A stretch of DNA of 64,000 nucleotides from G965212025 sp965237985 (GTDB lineage Bacteria; Pseudomonadota; Gammaproteobacteria; Poriferisulfidales; Oxydemutatoraceae), in the NCBI GenBank assembly GCA_965237985.1, contig OZ250161.1, positions 930,001 to 994,000 on the forward strand, in the 5' to 3' direction. The position numbers and the translations under genes were made by a program. Within the stretch, counting starts at the first letter, position 1. Each line of letters begins with the position of its first letter. The notes under the pieces are model-generated. The model saw only the letters and a program-made list of their open reading frames with translations. It searched no databases and was not told the origin of the DNA. This document shows positions 17,266-25,886 of this stretch, in pieces.

Positions 17266-17683
17266 GATCAGGTCTGATTGCCTGCCACGAGGGGGGTCAT
17301 TTTATTCACAGTAATGGGCTGGTTTCTGGTCCTGCTTTGCAAAATCATTATATGCAACATAGAAGATTCTTCCTGGAAACAAGACGGGCAAACCAGAAAG
17401 TGCAGTCAAAAGTTCACGCTACCCAGCCAAGGGAGAATTTTAATTCCCTGGCCAGTGTTGGCACGGCACTGTAACAGACTTTGCCATCGAATCAGCTTCA
17501 CCGATACCGACTTTCGGTGATCATCACGATGCTGGCTCCAGCGGTTATCTCGGTGCCGACTATTGGTACCCATCATATAAGCCGTGAACGGCATGGTCGC
17601 ACTGTGGTGTGGGCACACTGTGATGTGTTCCTCACGGCAGATAAGACAGTTCGACCAGATATTGAAGCCGGCGCAATGGCCAC

Positions 17684-18364
17684 GGAGCCTTCCGGCGAAG
17701 TGCCCGACAAAAACATTCCCTGCCCGGTCGCCGGCTTGCGGGAAGCAACTCTCGGTTCTGGCTTGGCCTGGAAGTCGCTGGAAACGCAAACCCTGCCCGG
17801 CGGCCAGCCCCCAGAGACCAAGACTGAACTCACCAACGAAGTTGAAAACATGAATGACATTTCCGGTGTTTTAAGTCCGTCGGAAGAAGCCGGCATTCCT
17901 CATGGAGCGCGGAGCCTTCCGGCGAAGTGCCCGACAAAAACATTCCCTGCCCGGTCGCCGGCTTGCGGGAAGCAACTCTCGGTTCTGGCTTGGTCCGAAA
18001 ATCACTGGAAACGCAACCCCCTGCCTGGTCACCTCCCAGAAACCAAGACTGAACTCACCAACGAAGCCAGAGACATAAAACGACATTTCCGGTGTTTTCA
18101 GTCCGTCGGAAGAAGCCGGCATTTCTCGTGGGTCGCGGAGCCTTCCGGCGAAGTGCCCGACAAAAACATTCCCTGCCCGGTCGCCGGTTTGCGGGAAGCA
18201 ACTCTCGGTTCTGGCTTGGCCTGGAAGTCGCTGGAAACGCAAACCCTGCCCGGCGTCCAGCCCCCAGAGACCAAGACTGAACTCACCAACGAAGTTGAAA
18301 ACATGAATGACATTTCCGGTGTTTTAAGTCCGTCGGAACAAGCCGGCATTCCTCATGATTCTTC
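17684..18364. repeat. 227-bp tandem repeat, three copies
   Basis: Three head-to-tail units begin at about 17684, 17911 and 18137, each opening with GGAGCCTTCCGGCG. Units 1 and 3 are almost identical; unit 2 differs more. An open frame of 295 codons runs through on the plus strand, but it passes through the units in different phases and resembles nothing, so I treat this as non-coding repeat or gene debris. It lies upstream of the tyrS start. Confidence 0.9.
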
Positions 18365-18820
18365 GTGAGGACTTGCTGAATTGAGCGCCATCTTGTGTAA
18401 TGGACGCATTAGTGATGTTTCGCTGCGCTTGGTCGTGGTGAGGCGCCAGAGTAAAGCGATGAATGTAGGAGTCGAGAGACCGTCAAGCGGGACGTTGTGT
18501 CAGTCAGAAAAACGAGCAACTGGTGTTGCGGGCATTTTATGCCGTGGGTAGTTCGTATTCTCTTTTGTTGCTGCACATGTCAATCCGCAGCCAACACAAT
18601 GAACAAACCTAATTCAAGGGGGGCGACCACGCGCAGGCCCAGAAGTGACCGCAGTAACCACAGATGGTTTGAATGGCTGATTCCGGGTGTGTTGTTTTGT
18701 CTCGTGTCAGGTGGGGGCGGTCAGGAAAGACTCTCAAACCATCATTCACAACAGTTACGCGACCGGGTCAGTCAGTGGGAATGAGCAGGTTGGGAAACTG
18801 GTGGGTGGTGACACCAGCCT

Positions 18821-19029
18821 CCACAGCAATATCCACAGCAATATCCACAGCAATATCCACAGCAATATCCACAGCAATATCCACAGCAATATCCACAGCA
18901 ATATCCACAGCAATATCCACAGCAAAATCCACAGCAATATCCACAGCAAAATCCACAGCAAAATCCACAGCAAAATCCACAGCAAAATCCACAGCAAAAT
19001 CCACAGCAAAATCCACAGCAATATCCACA
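18821..19029. repeat. 12-bp microsatellite, about 17 copies
   Basis: The unit is CCACAGCAATAT, with later copies reading CCACAGCAAAAT. The 12-bp period keeps frame and would encode alternating SNIH and SKIH inside the GLUG frame. The array ends at a natural IHNSY, so it probably grew by slippage from that codon run. Confidence 0.95.
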
Positions 19030-19550
19030 ACAGTTATGCGGCAGGAGTGGTTGTCGGGAATGTTCAGGTAGGGATTCTGGTGGGTCATCACGAAGGTGGC
19101 GACATGGCCTCGAATTATGCGGCAGAAGCGCTTGACGGCGGCAGTATGGTTGCGCTCGTGGGCAGCGGCGATGGCAGCACGGGAAGAAACTGTTCCCGCA
19201 CGCTGGCGCAGTTGCAGTGTCCCCTTGCACCGGGAGAAGCGTGTCAGGGAGCGAGCAGCTACTCCGGCTGGAGCACCCGCACCTGGTATTTCGTGCAACG
19301 AACAGACCCTCCCGGTTCACCGTGCCTTGCGGCCGTTGCCTCCTGCTGCTCCTTCGCAGTTGCAGGTGAGGTGGAACTCGGAAGCCGAACTGGAGTTGCG
19401 TTGGAACAACCCGGAAACCGGCATCCTGAATGCCGGCTATTGGCTGGAAACAATAGGGAGTTCTCTGGAGATGGAGTCCACGTTTTTCACGCTTCGCGGG
19501 CTGCAGAGTAACCGCCGGAGTCTCACATCTATCTGAACCTATTCACCCTG

Positions 19551-20654
19551 CTCCTGCCACCGGCACCGCGCCGCGACAAAACATTACGTTTGAAAGTGTG
19601 TCCGGGTGGTCTGGTTCACTGAACCCGCATCCGGCACGGCTGCAAAAATAAGGCCCTTCCCACCCTGCCAGAAAAAGAGACACGCTGCGCCCTTCTGAAG
19701 CGGCGGGACCAGAGTCAGGCAAATTTCAGACCGGAGAGGGCGTGGCAATTCAGCCGGGCCTTTGCTAAAAACGCCGTGGGTGAAGTGCCGGGAGCGCGTC
19801 GTTTCATTACCTTGCCCCCCCCTGCTCCTGCCACCGGCACCGCGCCGCGACAAAACATTACGTTTGAAAGTGTGTCCGGGTGGTCTGGTTCACTGAACCC
19901 GCATCCGGCACGGCTGCAAAAATAAGGCCCTTCCCACCCTGCCAGAAAAAGAGACACGCTGCGCCCTTCTGAAGCGGCGGGACCAGAGTCAGGCAAATTT
20001 CAGACCGGAGAGGGCGTGGCAATTCAGCCGGGTCTTTGCTAAAAACGCCGTGGGTGAAATACCGGGAGCGCGTCGTTTCATTACCATTGGGCCCCCTGCT
20101 CCTGCCACCGGCACCGCGCCGCGACAAAACATTACGTTTGAAAGTGTGTCCGGGTGGTCTGGTTCACTGAACCCGCATCCGGCACGGCTGCAAAAATAAG
20201 GCCCTTCCCACCCTGCCAGAAAAAGAGACACGCTGCGCCCTTCTGAAGCGGCGGGACCAGAATCAGGCACCGCACCGCGAAAATTGTGTTTGAAAGTGTG
20301 TCCGGGTGGTCTGGTTCACTTCCGGCACGGCTCAGACCAGAGTCAGGCAAATTTCAGACCAGAGGACATGGCAATTCAGCCGGGTCTTTGCTAAAAACGC
20401 CGTGGGTGAAGTGCCGGGAGCGCGTCGTTTCATTACCTTGCCCCCCCTGCTCCTGCCACCGGCACCGCGCCGCGACAAAACATTACGTTTGAAAGTGTGT
20501 CCGGGTGGTCTGGTTCACTGAACCCGCATCCGGCACGGCTGCAAAAATAAGGCCCTTCCCACCCTGCCAGAAAAAGAGACACGCTGCGCCCTTCTGAAGC
20601 GGCGGGACCAGAGTCAGGCAAATTTCAGACCGGAGAGGGCGTGGCAATTCAGCC
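19551..20654. repeat. 274-bp tandem array of FN3-like units, about 4 copies
   Basis: Units start at 19551, 19825, 20099 and, after a truncated copy near 20266-20449, at 20450 (marker CTCCTGCCACCGGCACCGCG). The period of 274 is close to one FN3 domain (about 90 codons) but is not a multiple of three, so successive copies change frame. Copies are nearly identical. Confidence 0.92.
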
Positions 20655-21159
20655 GAGGATTTTCCACAACACATGTTTTGGGCTGCCTGGCTGTGAGGCT
20701 TCAAAAAATTGCCTTTGGGAGCGTTTCCTCGAACTTTGGTTCAGTAAGACCGTGTCCTGTTTGACAGCAGCTATGAGCCTTGCCGGTCTCAACCTCATGT
20801 CTCGGGAACGCCAAAAATTGTTGAGACTTAACGATTGCAACGACGCTTTCCGTGGTTGCGCAAAAAGCAATATTCATTGAATCTTGGTTGGTGGCATGCA
20901 ACTGAATCTGGACTACAGGCACTTTACAAGTGGAGAGTTCCCGTGCCGTCAAGGTATTGCATTGAGGTTCTCGTCGCCGCGCGGAGTCAGTCGCGATGGA
21001 AACGACCCTTTCCCTGGGAACTCGCTGGCGGTAGCGCTCAAGCACCGCATTGGCTAAAGTGTCTCGGGGTGATATACGTTCCACATCGCTTTGGCAACCT
21101 TGGTTTCGCATAGCGGTTCTTGGGAACGGGTTTGTGTCTTGAGCATCAAATAAATCCCT
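20655..21159. other. intergenic, no gene seen
   Basis: About 500 bases between the FN3 array and the MFS gene. Minus-strand frames here overlap the MFS gene or lack motifs and start signals. I see no gene, RNA or clear promoter. Confidence 0.5.
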
Positions 21160-22455
21160 TTGAAACAGCAGAATCGCAAAAAACACTTCATTGCCTCGGT
21201 AACGCCTGCGAGGTCGGACAGCAGAGTTTTTTCGTGGGCGCTGTACGACTGGGCAAACTCGGCATATGCAACGGTGGTTCTGGCCGGATTTTTTCCGATT
21301 CTGTACCGGGACTTTTGGGCAACAGGAAACACGGAACAACAAACCACTTTTGAACTAGGTCTCGCGAACTCGCTGACTGGTGTGATTTTGTTGCTCCTGG
21401 GTCCTTTTCTTGGAACTTTTGCTGATTACGACAACCACACAAAACAAATGTTAGTGACGAGTGTGTGTCTTGGAGCGCTGACGACCATATTGCTCGGTTC
21501 TCTACCTTTGCCTGACCACGCATGGGTGTTGGCACTTTTTGTGCTTTCGGCTTCCGCATTTTTGATTGGGAACATTTTTTATGACGCACTGTTGATGGAA
21601 GTTAGTGACGAAGGCTCTCGCGAAAGGATTTCAGCATTTGGATACGCTCTGGGTTATCTCGGTGGTGGCATCCTGCTGTTGCTGCTTGCTTTGGCCGTTA
21701 TCTCTTACCAGGAAATCGGGTTTGCTACTCCTGTTGATGCCATGCTTTTTGGCCTGGTGGCAACCGGTCTGTGGTGGCTTTTTTTTAGTCTCCCATTGCT
21801 GTTCACGAAAACAAAGCGTCAGGCGAAACCTCTTTCTGAAACTGGCTGGCAGCGGTTCAGACAAACGTTGTCCTTAGTGACACAAAGGCCGGAACTAGCC
21901 TGGTTCCTAGTCGCTTACTGGCTGTATATCGATGGAGTTGGGACCATTATTCGCATGGCAGTAAACTACGGCCAGGTGCTGGGTTTTTCGACCAATGATC
22001 TCATTCTGGCTCTTCTGATCGTACAGTTTGTTGGCTTTCCGGCAACCCTCGCTTACGGCTACTTCGCTGAACGCTTTGGAGGGAAACAGGCAATATTGAC
22101 TGCCATCACCGGTTACGTGATTATTTCTGCAGGTGCGGCGCTCATGCAAAGCGCTTTTGATTTCTACATGCTGGCACTGGGAATCGGAATTTTTCAGGGG
22201 GTGATACAGGCGCAAAGCCGTAGCCTGTTTTCCTACCTCATACCACCTGACCGCAAGGCACAACTGTTTGGGGTGTACAACCTGGTCGGGAAATTCGCAA
22301 CAATCATTGGCCCGGTTTTACTGGGTTATGTCGGACTTGTTACTGGCAGTGCGCGCTGGGGCATTTTTTCAATATCTCTGCTGTTTATTGCTGGTGGCAT
22401 GCTGCTGTTCTGGAAAGTTCCAGCTTCCACACTACCCGCAGTCAGGAAGGGTTAA
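21160..22455 (+). CDS. UMF1-family MFS transporter
   Basis: A 12-helix inner-membrane transporter of 431 residues in the UMF1/Atg22-like branch of the major facilitator superfamily. The N-terminal signature SWALYDWANSAYATVV (about 25-40) is diagnostic. Other family blocks are GPFLGTFADY, NIFYDALLMEVSDEGSRERISAFGYALGYLGGG and FGVYNLVGKFATIIGP. The substrate is unknown; eukaryotic Atg22 exports amino acids. The start at TTG 21160 is the longest option and lacks a strong ribosome site. It reads toward the NO-reductase operon but ends about 140 bases before it, with a separate promoter between. Confidence 0.9.
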   Translation: MKQQNRKKHFIASVTPARSDSRVFSWALYDWANSAYATVVLAGFFPILYRDFWATGNTEQQTTFELGLANSLTGVILLLLGPFLGTFADYDNHTKQMLVTSVCLGALTTILLGSLPLPDHAWVLALFVLSASAFLIGNIFYDALLMEVSDEGSRERISAFGYALGYLGGGILLLLLALAVISYQEIGFATPVDAMLFGLVATGLWWLFFSLPLLFTKTKRQAKPLSETGWQRFRQTLSLVTQRPELAWFLVAYWLYIDGVGTIIRMAVNYGQVLGFSTNDLILALLIVQFVGFPATLAYGYFAERFGGKQAILTAITGYVIISAGAALMQSAFDFYMLALGIGIFQGVIQAQSRSLFSYLIPPDRKAQLFGVYNLVGKFATIIGPVLLGYVGLVTGSARWGIFSISLLFIAGGMLLFWKVPASTLPAVRKG

Positions 22456-22532
22456 GCACCTTTGCAAAGACTGCCGTCGATTCGAGGTACGAAACGGACT
22501 TGACAGACAGTGAGTTTCAACATGAAAATAAA

Positions 22533-22555
22533 AACATGTATTTTTGATACATGTT
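22533..22555. promoter_or_regulatory. NsrR-type operator upstream of norS
   Basis: A perfect 9-bp inverted repeat, AACATGTAT / ATACATGTT, separated by TTTTG. Length, spacing and the ATG(C/T)AT half-site cores match the known NsrR operator plan. It overlaps the predicted -35 element of norS, and nsrR itself is the gene after this operon. Confidence 0.85.
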
Positions 22556-22571
22556 CTAAGAGAGTTATAAC
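22544..22571 (+). promoter_or_regulatory. predicted sigma-70 promoter of the norSY-senC operon
   Basis: A -35 TTGATA (22544-22549) and -10 TATAAC (22566-22571) are separated by 16 bases. The -35 lies inside the NsrR-like palindrome, so a bound repressor would block polymerase. The GGAGGG ribosome site of norS follows at 22585. Confidence 0.6.
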
Positions 22572-22597
22572 TGCTTTATCGGCTGGAGGGATGAACC

Positions 22598-23125
22598 ATG
22601 CACGACACTGCCTGGTATCTTAGTCTTGCTTTAGTGTTTGGGGTTTTTTTTGTTTTTCTGACCGTTTTTTTGCGCTCACGAAAACCCGCGGACTACGAGG
22701 TGGTACAAAGCAAAGCGTCCACCCTGAGACGACGATTTTTCTGGACCCTGCTTGTTTTAGGGGGGGTGCTTACGGCAATCAGCACTGTCAATTTACCGTA
22801 CTCTGAAACCCATGGTGGCGGAGCACCGTCGCCGGTAACTGTGGACGTGACTGGTGTTCAATGGACATGGCTATTAAGTCGCACGGAAGTGCCCGTGGAT
22901 ACGCCCATCGTATTTAATGTCTCTAGCAATGATGTCAATCACGGTCTTGGAGTCTACGATGAAAGTTTGCAGTTACTGGGGCAAACACAAGCAATGCCAG
23001 GCTATGTGAACAAGCTCAGAATGAGCTTTGATTCCCCGGGCACCTACAAGCTGCTGTGCCTGGAATATTGCGGACTCGGGCATCATTTCATGGTTTCCGA
23101 TCTCACCGTAACGGAATCGCCGTAG
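22598..23125 (+). CDS. norS: CuA-containing subunit II, NorS-like
   Basis: The electron-entry subunit of a heme-copper enzyme. The 175 residues hold two transmembrane helices (about 5-24 and 47-65) and a periplasmic cupredoxin domain. The CuA ligands are all present: His115, then Cys154, Glu156, Cys158, His162 and Met165 in CLEYCGLGHHFM. The aromatic block GVQWTWLLS, typical of electron transfer into CuA, is at about 86-94. It is shorter than aa3 subunit II. The start ATG has GGAGGG seven bases upstream. Followed after about 10 bases by subunit I, then senC and a membrane gene, the order known as norSY-senC-orf1. A terminal oxidase subunit is the alternative reading. Confidence 0.85.
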   Translation: MHDTAWYLSLALVFGVFFVFLTVFLRSRKPADYEVVQSKASTLRRRFFWTLLVLGGVLTAISTVNLPYSETHGGGAPSPVTVDVTGVQWTWLLSRTEVPVDTPIVFNVSSNDVNHGLGVYDESLQLLGQTQAMPGYVNKLRMSFDSPGTYKLLCLEYCGLGHHFMVSDLTVTESP

Positions 23126-23134
23126 GGGTTGGTC

Positions 23135-24589
23135 ATGGCTAAAACAAACGCGATTGGAATTGTGCTGTCTCCGTCTGCCCGCTGGGGAATCATGGCTTAC
23201 CTTGGCATCAGTGCCGTTGTTCTCCTGTTGCTGATGTTGTTCGGTTTGCTCATGCGGATCGGACAAGCACAGTGGATTAACGTTCCTGCCGACCTGTTTT
23301 ATCAGTTGATGACCGCGCACGGCGCCGGCATGGTTGGCATATCAGGCCTCGCTGGCAGTGCCATCTTGTGGTACTTCCTGAACAGGCAGATAAAGTTGAG
23401 CGTCGGAATTCTCTGGACAAATTTGGCGCTTTTTTTACTCGGGGTTGTCCTGATTCTCAGCGGCATCTTTTTGGGCGGATTTGCCGCCGGCTGGACTTTC
23501 CTTTATCCGCTTCCGGCACACGGTATGGGGCTTTGGGGAACAGCTGGAGCTGCCTCCTACATGTTCGGTTTGTTGATCATTGGTGTGGGGTTTCTGCTTT
23601 TTTATCTTGATGTCGGGCGTGCGATCATCAGCAAATACGGCTCTTTTACCCGATCTTTGGGCTGGCCACAATTGTTCGCCGGCCGCGACTTGGAGACACC
23701 ACCGCCGGCATCTGTAGTGGCAGGGACCATGGTCGTGATAGTGAACACTCTCGGTATTTTGGGCGGAGCGGTTATTTTAGTGTTGATGTTGACGAATCTT
23801 TTTTTTCCGTCTTTCCTGCTCGACGCTTTGTTGGCAAAAAACCTGATTTATTTTTTTGGTCACGTGTTCATAAACGCCACAATTTACCAGGCGGTTATTG
23901 CCGTATATGAAATTCTTCCGGAATACACCGAACGCCCTTGGAAAGTGAACCGGATTTTTCTGGCGGCCTGGACCGCTTCGACGCTTATGGTAATCACCGT
24001 ATATCCCCACCACTTGCTTATGGACTTTGTCATGCCTACCTGGGCACTGATCGCAGGTCAAGTGATTTCATATATGAGTGGTTTCCCGATCCTGGTTGTT
24101 ACCGCGTACGGAGCTCTCACGCTGGTTGATCGTTCCGGTATTCGTTGGGATGTGACCAGCGGATTGCTGTTTCTTTCCATGTTTGGGTGGGCCGCTGGCG
24201 TGATCCCGTCCATTATTGACGCTACTATTTCTGTGAATCAGGTCATGCACAACACGATGTGGGTGCCTGGCCATTTCCATTTTTACCTGGTCTTGGGACT
24301 TGTCGCGATGTTTTTCGGTTTCATGTACTACTTCGCCCAGCGTGATGTCACGAATTCCTCGCGACTGGATAGCGCGGCATTCTGGGCCTTCGCCGGCGGT
24401 GGACTGGGTTTTGCCATGATGTTTCTCGCTGGCGGACATGAAAGTGTACCGCGTCGGTGGGCTTTGCATTTTCCCGAATGGTTGGCATTGGACAAAGTGG
24501 CTTCTTTGTTTGCGGTCCTGCTGGTGCTTGGTACCATTGTGCTGACACTACGCTTTCTCTTCAGTCTGAAGGAGGCGAGGACCGTCTGA
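23135..24589 (+). CDS. norY: heme-copper subunit I, NorY-like (sNOR)
   Basis: Catalytic subunit, 484 residues, 12 or more transmembrane helices. Metal ligands are intact: His62 (low-spin heme), His243, His292 and His293 (CuB), and His380 and His382 in PGHFHFYL. The CuB helix reads FFGHVFINATIYQ: the position four after His243, where oxygen reductases have the crosslinked Tyr, is Asn247. That loss, with a CuA partner, SenC neighbour and NsrR operator, points to an NO reductase of the sNOR type instead of an oxidase. ATG at 23135 preferred over TTG at 23129; AGGGG lies upstream. The stop overlaps the presumed senC start. Confidence 0.85.
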   Translation: MAKTNAIGIVLSPSARWGIMAYLGISAVVLLLLMLFGLLMRIGQAQWINVPADLFYQLMTAHGAGMVGISGLAGSAILWYFLNRQIKLSVGILWTNLALFLLGVVLILSGIFLGGFAAGWTFLYPLPAHGMGLWGTAGAASYMFGLLIIGVGFLLFYLDVGRAIISKYGSFTRSLGWPQLFAGRDLETPPPASVVAGTMVVIVNTLGILGGAVILVLMLTNLFFPSFLLDALLAKNLIYFFGHVFINATIYQAVIAVYEILPEYTERPWKVNRIFLAAWTASTLMVITVYPHHLLMDFVMPTWALIAGQVISYMSGFPILVVTAYGALTLVDRSGIRWDVTSGLLFLSMFGWAAGVIPSIIDATISVNQVMHNTMWVPGHFHFYLVLGLVAMFFGFMYYFAQRDVTNSSRLDSAAFWAFAGGGLGFAMMFLAGGHESVPRRWALHFPEWLALDKVASLFAVLLVLGTIVLTLRFLFSLKEARTV

Positions 24590-25203
24590 TCAATATTCGC
24601 AGCGCAACGCTGAGCGCGGCCTTACTGCTTTCAGGAGGTGGTGTTTTAGCGTTCGCGACTGATCACTTTCGCACTTGGACTTCTGAGGGAGCAAGGCGCC
24701 TGGCCGTGCTGGAATCCCCCGTGGCCATGCCCAATCCGGTCACTTTTGACCAACATGGGAAATTGCATCTTCTTCTGGATTTCGACAAACGTTTTCTTGT
24801 TCTGGATTTCATCTACACCCGTTGTCCCACCGTATGCCTGACCATGGGCAGAATTTTCAAAATGCTGCAAGAAGATTTTCGCGTTATGGGACTGCAAAAC
24901 GATGTCCAGTTTTTGAGCGTGGGTTTTGACTACGAGCACGACACATCCGAAGCGCTGCGAGAGTACCTGCAACACCATAATGCCGATACAGTGAACTGGG
25001 CGGGTCTTCGTCTGGACTCCTTGTCGAATCTACAGGATCTTTTAAGGAAGTCAGGAGTGGTGGTGCTACCGGCCGCCGATGGGAGCTATGTACACAACGC
25101 AGCGATTTACCTGATTGACAGAGGGAATCTCGTGGGTATTTTCGATTGGCAAGATCGGCAGGGATTGACAGAGGCACTGTGGCAACACAAAGCAGGCAGC
25201 TGA
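24586..25203 (+). CDS. senC: SenC/SCO1-like copper chaperone
   Basis: A membrane-anchored thioredoxin-fold protein that delivers copper to CuA or CuB sites. An N-terminal signal/anchor segment (TLSAALLLSGGGVLAFA) is followed by the copper motif CPTVC in FIYTRCPTVCLTMGR and a distal His in YVHNAAIYLIDRG, the three SCO copper ligands. There is no ATG, GTG or TTG at the expected 5' end. CTG at 24586 would overlap the norY stop as CTGA and sits 10-11 bases after GGAGG, so I take it as start; ATC or ATT just downstream are alternatives. It completes the norSY-senC operon. Confidence 0.82.
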   Translation: MINIRSATLSAALLLSGGGVLAFATDHFRTWTSEGARRLAVLESPVAMPNPVTFDQHGKLHLLLDFDKRFLVLDFIYTRCPTVCLTMGRIFKMLQEDFRVMGLQNDVQFLSVGFDYEHDTSEALREYLQHHNADTVNWAGLRLDSLSNLQDLLRKSGVVVLPAADGSYVHNAAIYLIDRGNLVGIFDWQDRQGLTEALWQHKAGS

Positions 25204-25781
25204 ATAATTGGATATGGGCTGCCGTCGGTTTCCTGTTTCTGCTGGTTCCTTCGGTACGTCATATTCTTGAAAGCAGTATGACCATGCTGACTTTTGTGCA
25301 AACCTCCCTGCTTGTTCTGCTGGGTCTGGTCATAGGCAAGCTTTCCGAACCGACTCTAGGGCGACAACTGGACTTGTGGAATTCCGGGGGGATAGCCGGC
25401 ATTGTCTTGGCGAGCTTTACACTTGGGTTTTGGATGATTCCTCTCTGGATTGACTCGGCAATTGAGGACCCCTGGATTGGTATGTTGAGGTATTTTTCAC
25501 TGGTGGGTCTGGCAGGTGTGCCACTAGCCTGGAGCTGGCCGCTGTTGGGCACCGTCGGGAAAGCGTTTGTAAAAATCGAGTTTCTGGCAATGCTTTTGCG
25601 CATTGGCTGGCTGTATCTTATTTTTCCAACCCGCCTGTGTAACAATTTTTTTCTTGCAGACCAACGGGTTCTGGGAGGTGGCTTCATTCTTCTTGCTGCC
25701 CTGCTCGCTTTATTCTGGGCTCTCCTGCTTTTTATGGATGGTCGCTCGCTTGCCAACAACCGAGAGAAAGCATCGGCCTGA
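25179..25781 (+). CDS. polytopic membrane protein, norSY-senC-associated orf1
   Basis: A hydrophobic protein of about 200 residues with five or six predicted transmembrane helices and no catalytic motif. Its place directly after senC matches the fourth gene (orf1) of described norSY-senC-orf1 clusters; its role there is unclear, perhaps in enzyme assembly. The start is ambiguous: GTG at 25179 (chosen) overlaps senC, while CTG at 25200 would overlap the senC stop as CTGA, repeating the arrangement seen at the norY-senC junction. It is transcribed with the operon and ends about 105 bases before nsrR. Confidence 0.75.
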   Translation: MATQSRQLNNWIWAAVGFLFLLVPSVRHILESSMTMLTFVQTSLLVLLGLVIGKLSEPTLGRQLDLWNSGGIAGIVLASFTLGFWMIPLWIDSAIEDPWIGMLRYFSLVGLAGVPLAWSWPLLGTVGKAFVKIEFLAMLLRIGWLYLIFPTRLCNNFFLADQRVLGGGFILLAALLALFWALLLFMDGRSLANNREKASA

Positions 25782-25886
25782 ACCGCGAAAACGTTCTTTA
25801 GGAAGGGTGCTCGATGGTTCCCTGTGAGCAGTTTCTATAACTGCTTCTGTGGAGTTTCACACTGCCGTGCGGCAGGCTAGTGACAG

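Larger units (their letters stand above)
18599..20654 (+). pseudogene. decayed GLUG/fibronectin-III surface protein
   Basis: The remains of a secreted repeat protein. From the ATG at 18599 there is a hydrophobic leader (FEWLIPGVLFCLVSG). A frameshift leads to GLUG motifs HNSYATGSVSGN and HNSYAAGVVVGN that flank a 12-bp microsatellite. Next is an FN3-like stretch (QLQVRWNSEAELELRWNNPETG, near 19350-19430), then a tandem array of 274-bp units that each encode pieces of FN3 (VFAKNAVGEVPGARRFITLP) in shifting frames. The GLUG motifs match those of the giant gene at 42170. Multiple frame changes and stops mean no full product. Boundaries are approximate. Confidence 0.75.

Noticed and set aside
17481..18368. 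A 295-codon plus-strand frame across the 227-bp repeats
   Set aside because: The frame crosses repeat units in different phases, so the same DNA gives different peptides; no ribosome site and no family.
18755..19030. Long minus-strand frames encoding runs such as WILLWILL or CCGYCCGF
   Set aside because: They are translations of the 12-bp microsatellite, which is open in every frame; no start signal or homology supports them.
20701..21342. A 213-codon minus-strand frame
   Set aside because: It overlaps the start of the clear MFS transporter gene in antisense and has no recognisable features.
22598..24589. Reading norS/norY as an aa3- or cbb3-type oxygen reductase
   Set aside because: The CuB-helix Tyr position is Asn, subunit II has CuA (absent in cbb3), and the senC/nsrR context with an NsrR-like operator favours NO reductase. 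Not fully excluded.
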